Source: Cryoendolithus antarcticus (taxonomy: Eukaryota > Ascomycota > Dothideomycetes > Cladosporiales > Cladosporiaceae). From it: a DNA stretch of 43,422 bases. The DNA is taken from NCBI GenBank assembly GCA_002077065.1, contig NAJO01000099.1, positions 1 through 43,422 of the forward strand, written 5' to 3'. Below, piece after piece: positions 31,239 to 41,093 of the stretch. The notes beneath the pieces were generated by a model that was given only the letters and a program-made list of their open reading frames with translations, was not told where the DNA came from and did no database searches. Position 1 is the stretch's first letter, and each line of letters begins with the position of its first letter. A program made the translations under genes and the position numbers.

Positions 31239-32290
31239 TGAACCAAACTGCACGGCTTTTACTGACTCGCACATCCAGGCAGCTGGTGCCAGCCTGGGTG
31301 AGAGGGACTGCCAGCCTGGGTGAGAGGGAAGGGTCGTCAGCCACGAAGCCCGTCAATCTTGTCAGCTCAGACAAGGTAGAAATTAAGGAGGAAGACGTGT
31401 CCACCACGATAGACGAAGTCTAGACCATCAGCATGCTTGAGCCGACTATTGAGCTGACCGACGGTCATGTTGGCCGAAGTAGGGTACGGCGCGGCACGCT
31501 CGTGACGGATTTTCAGACGATTCAGGAAGACTTCCCAACTGTTGTCAAGATCGATAGCAAGTGGCGGGAGCTCACGCGTCGACGATGCGGGATCAATTGT
31601 GTGCCCGGCCCACGTTTCCTAAAGGGCGTCCGCGGCTTTCTGCGTCACTACAATCGCGGCCATAGTGGACGATCACCCGAGAAGAGCGCGGTGCATATTT
31701 ACTGCATCCTGCGCGCAATATCTAACGTGGACGTTGCTTTTCTCAAGGCTGGTTAGCGGGCGCGCAACCATCCCATCCAGAAGGTGGACCACCCCAATGA
31801 TACTCCAGCTCCCAACGGCAGTATCGATTCCGACCCTGTTACATCACAGCATCGCAGACCCCGCGCGAAGCCGACAAAGTTCACTCACGTAGATAACCCG
31901 ATTGTCGTCGAAGTAGATGGGATTTGGGTCGAGCTCACCTGCAAAGACATCGTCGCCAACGCTATCCGTGATAGCTGTGAATGCATGCAAAGTGAGATGG
32001 CTTTCCGAGCTTATGCAAAGAGGACTCACGATGCCATCGCAAATGCCGATTTTGCTGGGTACTGCAACATATGTACCGTCTCAGCTCGCGACATCGACCT
32101 TGTGCAGGTCGGTCAAAATCCCACAGGTCGTCGGATCGAACGTATTGGCTCCTTCGCCATTACCGCTCGAGCTGCGAACGTTCCATGCTCGGACGCCGGC
32201 CTCCAGAACATGCAATGGATAGCAGGATCCCCAGGATTCTCAAACGGATGGCATCAGTGTCACGACCCTATTATTCGCGTGGGAAATTAA
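31235..32290 (+). pseudogene. Two-module zinc-finger-like protein relic
   Basis: One frame runs across the region with only two stops, both TAG (31421-31423 and 31754-31756). It contains two related modules. The first reads FPTVVKIDSKWRELTRRRCG, INCVPGPRFLKGVRGFLRHY, NRGH. The second reads NPIVVEVDGIWVELTCKDIV, ANA, then AFRAYAKRTHDA. I know this layout (V-D-G-x-W-x-E-L-x-C-x-x-C-x-x-N ... F-x-x-H-x(3,4)-H) from uncharacterised dothideomycete proteins, where it looks like a C2H2-type zinc site. Each module has lost one Cys of the C-x2-C pair: Arg in the first and Ile in the second. The rest, including DFAGYCNICTVSARDIDLVQ, is well kept. Whether the stops are nonsense mutations or introns is uncertain. 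Confidence 0.5.
31287..31329 (+). repeat. 22-bp tandem duplication
   Basis: The unit TGCCAGCCTGGGTGAGAGGG plus AC occurs twice in direct succession, the second copy imperfect at its end. Since 22 is not a multiple of three, the duplication shifts any reading frame that crosses it. Confidence 0.8.
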
Positions 32291-32800
32291 GATGCTCATC
32301 GTGTAGCCATACGAGCTTGCTGCCGTAATCGACTGCTCCAAGGATTCGCCGCATGACGTAAATATTGCGACTTGTACCATTCATATTGATGTCACTAAGC
32401 AGGTGAATGCTGAGCCTTCGCACGTGCTTTACGAGCAGACAACAATTCAGCGGCCACCTAGGAGCCCCGGCAGAAGTTCGTGCGTCGGTAAGCCGACTCC
32501 GGATGTGATAGTCTTCAAGTGTCAGGTAATGGTCGATGCGTTCGAGAGCCTCGTGGTTGATCTGCTTGTAAGTCTGAAAGACAGGCATGAGCTGGGGGAG
32601 TGGATAAGCAGTACCTCAAGTCTGAAGGACAAATGTACCGTCCGTGTCGAGCGCAATATTACCCGATGTTCGCCAGGGCTGGTTAGACCTCATACCAGGT
32701 GAGTAGTGTTCTCTCCTTAAGACAGGGCAGATTAGGTGATCATAGACCAGAATTCGTAGCTCAGGAGGCAGCTCGAGGAGCTTGGATGCTTGTGCAAGCG
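32271..32800 (-). pseudogene. LPPELR-motif (F-box/2EXR-like) protein relic 1
   Basis: On the minus strand the frame reads KLLELPPELRILVYDHLICP, then SNQPWRTSGNIALDTDGTFV, LQT, then TGA at 32616-32618, and goes on in the same frame with LPQLMPVFQTYKQINHEALE. The LPPELR-x-x-(I/V)-Y-(D/E) start and the later 'L-L/P-V-C/F-x-x-x-K-Q-I-x-x-E-A' are the signature of a large fungal family with an F-box-like or 2EXR domain and unknown function. A single in-frame stop and no clear ATG upstream indicate a relic. It lies next to a second member at 32969-33316 on the same strand. Confidence 0.5.
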
Positions 32801-32968
32801 CAGCCGGGCGTGGGGTATCGACTTTAATAGCTATTTAGTACTGCACAATTCAGCAGCTTCTGGCAGTCGGTGCATCCCACGCAGTAATTCGATCGCGTCC
32901 TACGGACGGTATAGTACAGCGGTAATGTACTAAGGTGCTTCTGATGAGTATGAGAGTGTTCGAAAAGT

Positions 32969-33316
32969 CTAGATTCGAGAATGTTTGGTTTCGAGATAGT
33001 CGCAGACCAGTGGTGCTGCCTCGGCTCGCATCGTCTTGCAGACTCGTAAGATGAACGTAAGCTTCATTGGTAATTTGTTGCCGTGGTCTACTCCACTGAT
33101 CTGGTCGTCGTCTACCCATGAGCGAATAGTGCACTCAGTGGACTTTTGTGAAAATCCACACCCAGTCGGACACTTGTCATGCGCAAGCCAGTCAACCAAA
33201 TTTGCGAGTAAGTATTCGTAGATACACAGCCGTAGCTCAGGGGGCAACTCGAGGATGTAGCAACGCTTCCGTTCCTGTAGGTAGGGGGTGGCCATTGCGA
33301 TGACAGCGCAGCGCAT
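32969..33316 (-). pseudogene. LPPELR-motif (F-box/2EXR-like) protein 2, truncated
   Basis: From the ATG at 33316 the frame gives MRCAVIAMATPYLQERKRCY, ILELPPELRLCIYEYLLANL, VDWLAHDKCPTG, then MKLTFILRVCKTMRAEAAPL, VCDYLETKHSRI and a stop. The two signature segments of the family are present, LPPELR-x-x-IYEYLL and L-R-V-C-K-x-M-R-x-E-A-x-P, but the protein is only about 115 residues, less than half the usual length. The frame stays open further upstream (to 33568), but that part looks non-coding. It is likely a tandem duplicate of the relic at 32271-32800. Confidence 0.5.
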
Positions 33317-33572
33317 TTCAGTGGTAATGTTTGATGGAAAGGAGAGGTACACGAAAGGATATGCTCCTTTGGTGAAGGGGGAGTCACGAGTTCGGCTTGG
33401 GGCGCCGTCTCGTAGTCGAGCAGGAACGACCGGATGGCTGGTCGCCGGCGTATGCACGCTGCTTGATGAATTCCAGACTTGCTGTGCATCAGCCGTACAA
33501 GGACGAGGGCCTTGACGAGCTTCATGTGGTGTATAGGCTATACTTACAATGGAATGACCCCTTCTCATGTTC

Positions 33573-34656
33573 TCATGCAGGCGCGCTCACAACCCTTCCC
33601 CTCTTCGCAGCCTCACTCGCCATGACCCCCCCAATCTTTGCCAATTGCTCATCCGTCAATTCCCTCGACTCCGCCTTCTTAGCCTTCCTCACCACTTCAG
33701 CCAGCTCCTGCAACGGCTTAAGCATAGTCAAGTGCAGATTCTGTTCTCTTTTCCTCCTTCGCAGCCTGTGCCTCGATCTTCTGCGTGAATTCATATGAAT
33801 GCCCTATACTAAACTTCGAGTACTTGTGCCTCAGCTCGTCAATGACCGAAGCTGGCATCGGCCAATTCAGCAACAAAGGCGTGTGTGTGACTTCGTCTAT
33901 GCTTCGCCTTAATGTGTCGTCCTCGTGATCCTGGAACTCCGGCTTAATTACTTCGGGCTAAAGTATCCATGTGTTCGTGCCCGGCACAGCTCGCATACCC
34001 TGATTCCACTCTTTCTTCATCTTCTCCCACTCCCGGTTCACGCATGTTGACTTCTCGATCACCACGTCCCTCAGGTTGCCGGTGGTCGGATCCGGTAAGG
34101 GGTACACCAGCCTCACATCCTCCACCGGCACCCCGACAGCTATAGATTGCACGCTCTCACTTCCACTCATGTCCTTCTGATTCACCTAGCTAGGCACTGC
34201 AACGTCCGCCACATTAACACCGTTCAACTGTACAGCGCCCTTATCCCTCTGCAACTCCTCAACCTCCGCAATCTTTACCTCCTCCATGCTCTTAACCACG
34301 ACCACCCGATCTCCCTTACCAACCCAGAACCGTATCGGCAGACTCCGTGGATGTCGGTCGGGGAGTTTGAAGCTTTACAGACTCAACGCACCGTGGGTTT
34401 TTGCCTTTTCGCCGACATCTCGTCGTGGGGCTAGGAGCCCCGGTGACCAGGCTTCCGCGCGCTCTTTCCGCGCTGTGACAATGAGGGCGTGGTCGTCGAC
34501 GCGAATTCGGAGGGAGTCGCGTTTGCGGGACCAGGACTTGCCTTTTTCGAGGCGGTCGATTCCTTCGGACAGGCATTTGGCGGCGTGGTGGTGAGCGATT
34601 TTGGAGCGCTGAACGACTTTCTCCGTTATGGTAGACGATATGGGAGGTAACCGCAC
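33573..34656 (-). pseudogene. Mitochondrial ribosomal protein L24 (uL24m, KOW) relic
   Basis: Almost the whole protein can be followed on the minus strand. It begins with IAHHHAAKCLSEGIDRLEKG, then GLLAPRRDVGEKAKTHGALS. The KOW segment is RFWVGKGDRVVVVKSMEEVK. It continues with QLNGVNVADVAVPS, GVPVEDVRLVYPLPDPTTGN, NREWEKMKKEWNQGMRAVPG, TPLLLNWPMPASVIDELRHK and, after a frame change near 33745, HLTMLKPLQELAEVVRKAKK. Stops lie at 34375-34377 (TAA), 34186-34188 (TAG) and 33958-33960 (TAG where the family has Trp). uL24m is part of the large mitochondrial ribosomal subunit and should be single-copy and essential for respiration, so a working copy must exist elsewhere. The stops fit C-to-T or G-to-A changes. 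Confidence 0.8.
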
Positions 34657-34943
34657 GGAGCGCTAGGTTCAGAAGCTCTTGCAATACTGCAACGGTGTGT
34701 TCCGGGATGTGAAGTGAATACGTCCCGAGTCCTCTTTCCTAATTGGGTGGAAGGGCATTGGACCGACAAGGTATTTGGTTGCCTGCCTTCGCTACAAAGA
34801 ATTCGATTCGAGTATCCGAGATAAGCTTCCTGTTATGCGGTACGACTTAGAGCATCTGAGATTAACAACACGATGCATGACTCATCGAATGACTAGAGAT
34901 ATGGAGACGTCTTGCTAAAATCAGGCTCGTCGCGATGCAGCCC

Positions 34944-35815
34944 TCACGGCTTCTTTACAATCTTCTCAACCTTGTCCAACCCCGTCAACTTCTCCAACGG
35001 ACCACTCAGCCAGCTCATCGGAAACCAGCTCGCAATTCTGGCTTGTGTAGCGCCATTGCCCCTCCAGATAACATTCGGTGGCGAGCTTGACAGTAAATCT
35101 CCCACGACACCCTTGGCCCATGCCTCCGGCGTGATGCCCCTGTTCTCCAAGAACTCCCCCCTCAGTGCTGGCTCAATGACTTCCTTCGCTGCCGCGTAGA
35201 TGGACGAATTTGGCAGGCCGCCTTCCTTCGCGCGAGCGTTCTTCACAATCTCGGTATTCACACCGCCGGTCTTGAGCTCGACGACTTTCAGACCGAAGCT
35301 GCCCTCCAGCTCTTCGCGCATAATGGTCGTGAACATAGACATTGCTGCCTTGCTCACGGCGTAAGCTGCGTGGTAGGGTATGGCTGCATGCGCGGCAATT
35401 GAGGTGTGATTTACGATCATGCCTTTGCTTGACTTCAACAGCAATGGCAGAGCGGCTTGAGACAGCGCAACGTTGGCCCAGACGTTGAGGTCGAAGACGG
35501 CTTTGCCCTCCGCTAACGACATGTCAGCCACGGTCATCACGTAGCTGGCGCCGGCGTTGTTGACTAAAATGTCTAGCCTGGGTATGTCTGCTAAGCAAGC
35601 GGCGATGGACTCTGCAGATGAAATGTCGAGGGTCTTGAGCTCGACATTTGGGCCATGAGTTGCGAGGGAGGCAATCTTAGAAGGGTTCCGCGCGGTGGTT
35701 TAGACGTGTAGGCCGGCAGCGTGGAACTCCTTGACCAATGCGGCGCCCATGCCTCCATCTGAGCAGCCGGTGATGAGGACTGTGCGTTTCTTCGGCCATT
35801 GCGAATCGGATGTTG
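34944..35815 (-). pseudogene. Short-chain dehydrogenase (AYR1-like) with one stop
   Basis: The minus-strand frame has a classical SDR order. The cofactor loop is TVLITGCSDGGMGAALVKEF (T-G-x3-G-x-G), followed by ARNPSK, LDISS, DILVNNAGASYV (N-N-A-G), ALPLLLKSSKGMIVNHTSIA (catalytic Ser) and YHAAYAVSKAAMS (Y-x3-K). It ends WLSGPLEKLTGLDKVEKIVK. The closest group I recognise is AYR1-like 1-acyl-DHAP reductases. A TAA at 35700-35702 interrupts the frame after HV, where the family usually has Tyr, about 30 residues into the protein. No ATG is in frame before TVLITG. The part after the stop (from 35540) is fully open. One point mutation and a lost start are the only faults seen. Confidence 0.75.
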
Positions 35816-36025
35816 TGTTTTTGATGGTCTGGTATGGCCTGGGCCGCTGTCGAGATCCTCAGAATGCTAGAGTGAAGAGGACGTGAAGAGAGGAATGTGA
35901 ATGTGCTCCCTTACCTTGTGCGATGGCCAAAATATATGTAGCACCCGGTCCAGTCATTGGCACGGTGTGAGCGGAATTACGGTATAGAATGCACATCTGC
36001 TCCGCTCGAACAATCCTGTTACCTA

Positions 36026-36057
36026 CAGAGGGGTGCAAGAAGTGACCGAACGCCTGC
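36026..36057 (+). repeat. Left terminal inverted repeat
   Basis: 32 bp, perfect complement of 37397-37428. It is preceded by TA. Confidence 0.9.
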
Positions 36058-36192
36058 TAGCCTCGCAGATCATGCACATTACTTCTTCAGGTAAGATCTA
36101 GGCCTAATGGGGTATAATCTCATCCGTTTGATCCTCTAGATCTCAGCGCCTTAGACGCGCCTTCTTCACAACAACAACTACAAGTACACGGT

Positions 36193-37205
36193 GTGTCATC
36201 AAATCGCTATCTCTCGGCGTTCCAACGCGGTGAGATCTACGCCCTCCACTACCACGCGCGTTGGTCAATAGATCAGACTGCTACCGCAGTGAATCGCAGT
36301 GAATCGATCAAAATCAACTGTTCACGCTATAATCCACCGCCCAACGACGCCGCGGCCAAGACCTGGACGACCTGCAGCCTTCTCAACACGTGAGCTCATT
36401 CAATTCATCGATAGGTGTACCGCAGATGCCCAGTCTCGGCGTTGACGATTTGATCAGGTCACTCTCCGCGAACAACTCACCTACGACCTACGAACAATTA
36501 GAAGCGGGCTTGCAAAACACGGCTATTCGCGCTACCAAGCGAAGAGGAAGTTCTGGCTTACTCCGGAGCATAAGGCTGCGCGTCTTAGGTGGGCTGGAGA
36601 GCACCTAAATCGGTGGGATCGACAATGGGCGTCTGTCTTATGGACATACGAGGCGTCTATCCGTTGCGGGTACTTTGGACAAGTCTATAGCACTCGGCGT
36701 GCCGATGAGGCCTATACAGATGACTGTTTCGTAGCGAAGTATCGAAGATACTCTGCCGTGATGATTTGGGGGTCAATTCCTCGGCAGGGCCGGGTGAAAT
36801 GCACGTCTCCGTTAAGGGGAAGATAAACGGCAATGTCAACCGCGTAGAGATCATCCCACGCGTCGATAGGATGGCTAAAAACGCCCACCATTCAATACTC
36901 CTACCCGGGAGGATGACCTTTGTACAAAGACAACGCGTCACAGCATTAGGCTCATGCAACAAGGCACCTTCTCCGCAGCCTTGGCATTGAGACGATGGTC
37001 TTGCCTGCAAAGTCACCTGATTTGAACCCAATCGAGAACATGTGTGTGCGTTCTAAAGCATAGGATTGGCGTTCACTACCCTACGACAAGAGAGGAGGTT
37101 ATTCGGGCCGTAGAGATCGAATGGCCGAAGCTGACGTCGTCTGCCGTGTCTAGGTGCATTCAGAGCATGAAGCAACGGTGACAGGCTGTGATTGACAACG
37201 AAGGT
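36193..37205 (+). pseudogene. Tc1/mariner transposase relic
   Basis: The pieces are spread over frames. An N-terminal helix-turn-helix part (YLSAFQRGEIYALHYHARWS, IDQTATAVNRS) is followed by TYEQLEAGL, then KFWLTPEHKAARLRWAGEHL, WASVLWTYEASIRCGYFGQV, ADEAYTDDCFVAKYRRYSAV, MIWGSIP. Later come SPDLNPIENM, with the last catalytic acid in its usual place, and EVIRAVEIEWPKLTSSAVSR, CIQSMKQR. The first catalytic Asp of W-T-D-E-A is Tyr here. The D-N-A block before SPDLNP is unreadable, and there are several frame changes. It cannot be active. Confidence 0.85.
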
Positions 37206-37396
37206 GGGCATACAAGGTGGTAATGCCGTGTAGATACACTATGTGTAACTTACTGTTTGCACGCTTCTACATACTTCTGGTGTTCAGAGGCGCGGTGTCT
37301 AACCCGATTAGGCTGAGCTCCTGCCAAGCTGATCCCATAGTGCTTATGGAGACACGTTGAAAATATTTTCAGCAACCCTGTCAGGTATAGATTCGT

Positions 37397-37428
37397 GCAG
37401 GCGTTCGGTCACTTCTTGCACCCCTCTG
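37397..37428 (-). repeat. Right terminal inverted repeat
   Basis: 32 bp, perfect complement of the left repeat. It is followed by TG instead of TA. Confidence 0.9.
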
Positions 37429-39080
37429 TGCCGGAGAACTGCGGCCAAGGGAGGTCAACCCTTTTGTCTAATATGGTACGTTACACAAAGTTTAGTGGCG
37501 CTCCCCGACTAGTTACGCTCGCTCGTGTATAGACATACAGTCGTGCCAACAGTCGGTAATCATGTATTGTCCTTTCCAACGACATTCTTTCTCTGGTGAT
37601 GGGGTATGCTTCGCTACGAACTCGTGTCATGATTGCAAGCTTTGAAACTCTATCGATGCAGTTTTTGTTTGGCGGAACGGAGAGGAGTTGCTGCGCCGTT
37701 CCTTACTATGCTGTGTGTACATAATCGGATGATCCGAGTGCGAGGCAGTTACGTACAAAGTTCCGTAGGGCAGTAGCTGCGGAGGTGTTGCACTCTCTCA
37801 ACGTGCGTCACGACCGAGCGGAATTCACGGGCGAGTCAGCGGGGTTTGTAAGCCCAGTGCCTCCAAACACGTACGATAATAGCAATGTGAAAGCTATATA
37901 CATGAGTTGTCTGAGCTACATAGAGCATGTCATAGATTCATGATCAAGTGGACCACACTTGCTACGTGTCAGTAGTGCCTTCATGATGGCACTTTTTTTA
38001 CCAGCTAGTAGAAATCTCAGCTGTTACGTCACCGTGTCACACCATTCGTGAAGCTATTTTTCGCCATGTTCGTCAACAAAGGCTGAATAACTTACAGTTG
38101 TCACGATAGTTTGCTGATTCCAGTACCTACAGTATCTCAATACCACCACTTCTGAACCCGATGGTTGGTGAGTGAACCTTGATAATATCAAAGCAAAGTA
38201 TCGAATCGTGCTATGACTATTGTTATATCAGACGGATACGAACTAGATCCATGAAGATTTCTAAGTGTTTAAGGGTCACCCCGAAGTGTTGCTGTTATAC
38301 ATCTAACTATGACTACGCCTTCATCGGTAACATACCCTTGATGTCTGAGTCAGAGTTTGCGATATAGCACGTCGTTCTTGCCGATATACATTGCTGGTAA
38401 CAGCGCAGCACCGGTAGTAGATCGATCAAGAACTATTTTAGTGATGCTGGCTCGAGCGAATGAACAGGATGGGTATATAAGCTGGCTTCGAGAAAAGCTC
38501 AGTGGTAAAGCCAACCGAGTTCGACCCAAGCTTCTGTTGAATTGATCCGTATTGCAAAGAGCCTCTCGAAAGCCGGTTCAAGTTCGGCTTGCACAGGGCC
38601 CTTGCGTTGCAGCACCTGTCAGTAATGACAGCTACGTTGGAAAGATCGACACGTTTACTAAAGACTATAGACCAAAAGAAGGTAAGAATAAACGACTTGA
38701 TGGGGGGCTTTGTGCGGGAGGGATGAAAGGTGTAGGACATACATACTTGAAAAGGCCTAAAACGCGAGTTTTATACTGTACAGTGGCGTGGTGTGCGATA
38801 TTCACTGTCTATCGCAAGCGCTCACACTGCTCAGTCACACGTGCTATGTATTGCAGGTGTCCCATGAGAACGCTCCACCCCCTGCTCAAGTGCTGAGAAC
38901 CATGGCCACGAACGCTACTTCATGATCTGAGCCCTATTTGAGCTTTGCGAAGTTTGCGGAGTGAGAGATCGAAACGTTCTCAAAACACGCGTACAAAGGG
39001 TGTATTGCATCATATCCATGGAAGACCTCATTGAAAGTAGGTACTATCCGCCAGAACACGCATCAACACATATATACAAA
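37429..39080. other. No recognisable gene
   Basis: Frames of 60-120 codons (38179-38367, 38357-38545, 38438-38740 minus, 38552-38896) have no motif. AT content looks somewhat higher in 37.8-38.6 kb, without the CpA/TpG loss seen at the left end. Nothing else stands out. Confidence 0.45.
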
Positions 39081-41093
39081 TCACTGCAACACAATCCGCC
39101 ACTGAGCCGACTTGTGTCTCACCTTCGCCCCGTACAGGCTAAGAGGAATTGCCAATGCTATCATAGCTACGGATACGCCAGCTTGCGTGCCGAGACTGTC
39201 GATGTAGCCGGACTGGGAGACCTAAGGGAGCACGCCGTACAGGAAGCCGAAGGCGATAACGTCCTGCGAAAGTCAGCGTGGTCCTTCCAGACTCACTCAT
39301 TCTACACGTCTAGAGCTTACTCCTAGTCCATTGACAAGTAAGAGACAACCAGAGTTCACTGGCAGATAGCAGTCTGATACATAGACCAGTGAGCACACCA
39401 GGACAAAGGCGAGGCCTACTGTGACCATACCGTAGCCAAAGAACCTGCTCATGTGTCAGAACGCTTACTTTAGCATCATTTGGGTTTACACTCTCAACGC
39501 AGTCCAGTGCAGTGTCTGCGCGACTTCAAACCCAAAGGCGAGACATTCAGCTGGTACGGAGACGGCAGTTATGATAAGCAAATGCACACATGCCTCTGGC
39601 TCGAAAACGCCTGCGACTTTCGTACTCCTGTAGTCCGAGTACTTATCCACCAGCCAGGCGCGCGCCCAAGCGCCGAACAGATTGCCGACCAGCTTAGGAA
39701 TGTTTGCCAGTCCATTGATTGAAGGCGTACAGTTGTACAACGGAGCCTGCAGCACGAACGAGTTTAGAATATCAATCGCCACGAACCAAGCGAACGAGAC
39801 GGCGTAGCCATGAAAGGCGAAGATGACCGCTGGGTGAACGATCATTGGAAAAGTGCGGAGGAAGAGGCTGAGGAGGGTGTTGTTCTTGGGCACTCTCGAC
39901 CAGAGGCTGAGGCCTTGCCTAAGCTTTTCTTCGGCAGCGATGCACTGTGAATATTTGTCTTCGCCTGTTTCTCCAGATCACTGCCCTCAAGTGGCACAGA
40001 ACCCAGGCTGGGCGCACTCGAGGTCGCTGGTGATGCCCGTGCGCACCTTGTTTGGGACACAAGAACAGTACGACGAGGAAGTTCGCAACGGTTAAAGCGA
40101 ACGAAAACCACTTATGCACCCTCCAGGAGTAGCTGGTGATGAGGAACCCGCAGATGAGCGAACCAATGGTATTTCCGCCGCTGGTCGAGTTCATATAAAC
40201 GCTTATGCAAATGCCGCGCTCGTGTAGGAAGTATAGGTCATTGACGATGATAGCACCAAGTGCTTTGGTAATTTACCTTGCGAAGGCGCCGATGGTATTG
40301 CTCCATTGCACGGTACGGAATGTCTGCGCTAGGGCTCCCCAAAGGTAGCAGACACAGAGGACAAGGCTGGCAAAGACGAACACGGGTCGCTTGTCGAAAT
40401 CTGTGGCGATGTCACTTGTGAGTCCCGTCACTAATGCCTTCTCTTTGCGCCAATTCCTTCGCATGAATCGTGGTTCTCGGCGACGTTCGGGCGACCGATC
40501 AAAATGCAGGCTGCCGAAGCCGCGCGAAAATGCAAGTGGGGTCTTGCGACTTAGGCAGGAGCATTAGCAGGACATCGCCAACCCCTGACAGCACTCGGGT
40601 GAGCATACCCTGCCTTGCTGTTATTTAACGGGTATCCACATTGGTGAACTTATAATTTGCCAAAGGCACACAGAGAAAGTTGAACAGGCCGCAGGTCAAG
40701 ATTGGCCACAACAGCAACTCGCTGGTCTCTGCCTTTATCTCCTGAGGTTGAAGACTGAGTCCACTCAAGGCCTGCGCTAGGCCTCCAATCCTGAAGTTTG
40801 CCAGAAATGTAAAGTCGCACACCCTCGCGAGGCAGACATGCTTCTTCCAACTCGGCCAACGGAGAGGGCCGTTAAGGTCATTCAGGTTCGGTGCAGGGTA
40901 CAAGATCAAATTGTTCGAGGTGCTGCTATTGATGTGGAGCTGAACAGCATCCTCTGAGTGGTCCAGCGATGTCGAAGAGGTGAAATGAACGATCGCGATC
41001 AAGAGCCGCAGACCAAGGTTTCGAACCTGACGGGGGTATTATGAAACACGGTGTATTGGTAGTGGTGGTATCAGGTGAAGTCTCAGGTTCCAT
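39081..41093 (-). pseudogene. HOL1-like MFS transporter relic
   Basis: The full carrier can be traced on the minus strand. The start at 41093 (MEPETSPDTTTTNTP, then FHLFDIAG) is followed by LNGPLRWPSWKKHVCLARVC, TSELLLWPILTCGLFNFLCV, KRPVFVFASLVLCVCYLWGA, stop (TAA), ALGAIIVNDLYFLHERGICI, SGGNTIGSLICGFLITSYSW and, after two frame changes, LLSLFLRTFPMIVHPAVIFA. An intron at about 39240-39322 (GTAAGC ... GCTGACTTTCGCAG) joins LLLVNGLG to DVIAFGFLYGVLP. A TAG then stands where Trp is expected, and YGAKVRHKSAQWRIVLQ precedes the stop at 39081. Between PLANY and KRPVF about 200 bp of unrelated sequence intervenes. The family comprises 12-TM proton-coupled carriers with an N-terminal (V/F)HL-x-D motif. 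It carried small cations or drugs; the substrate cannot be told. Confidence 0.8.

Larger units (their letters stand above)
36026..37428 (+). mobile_element. Tc1/mariner DNA transposon, inactive
   Basis: The 1.4-kb element is bounded by perfect 32-bp terminal inverted repeats that begin CAGAGGGGTGCAAGAAGTGA. Inside is a decayed transposase of the Tc1 superfamily. The left flank ends in TA, the usual target. The right flank is TG, so one target base has changed since insertion. The element lies just upstream of the SDR relic. Identical ends suggest that it moved, or was mobilised in trans, more recently than the internal decay would imply. Confidence 0.9.

Noticed and set aside
33316..33568. 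N-terminal extension of the second LPPELR protein
   Set aside because: Codons before M at 33316 have no similarity to the family and overlap other frames.
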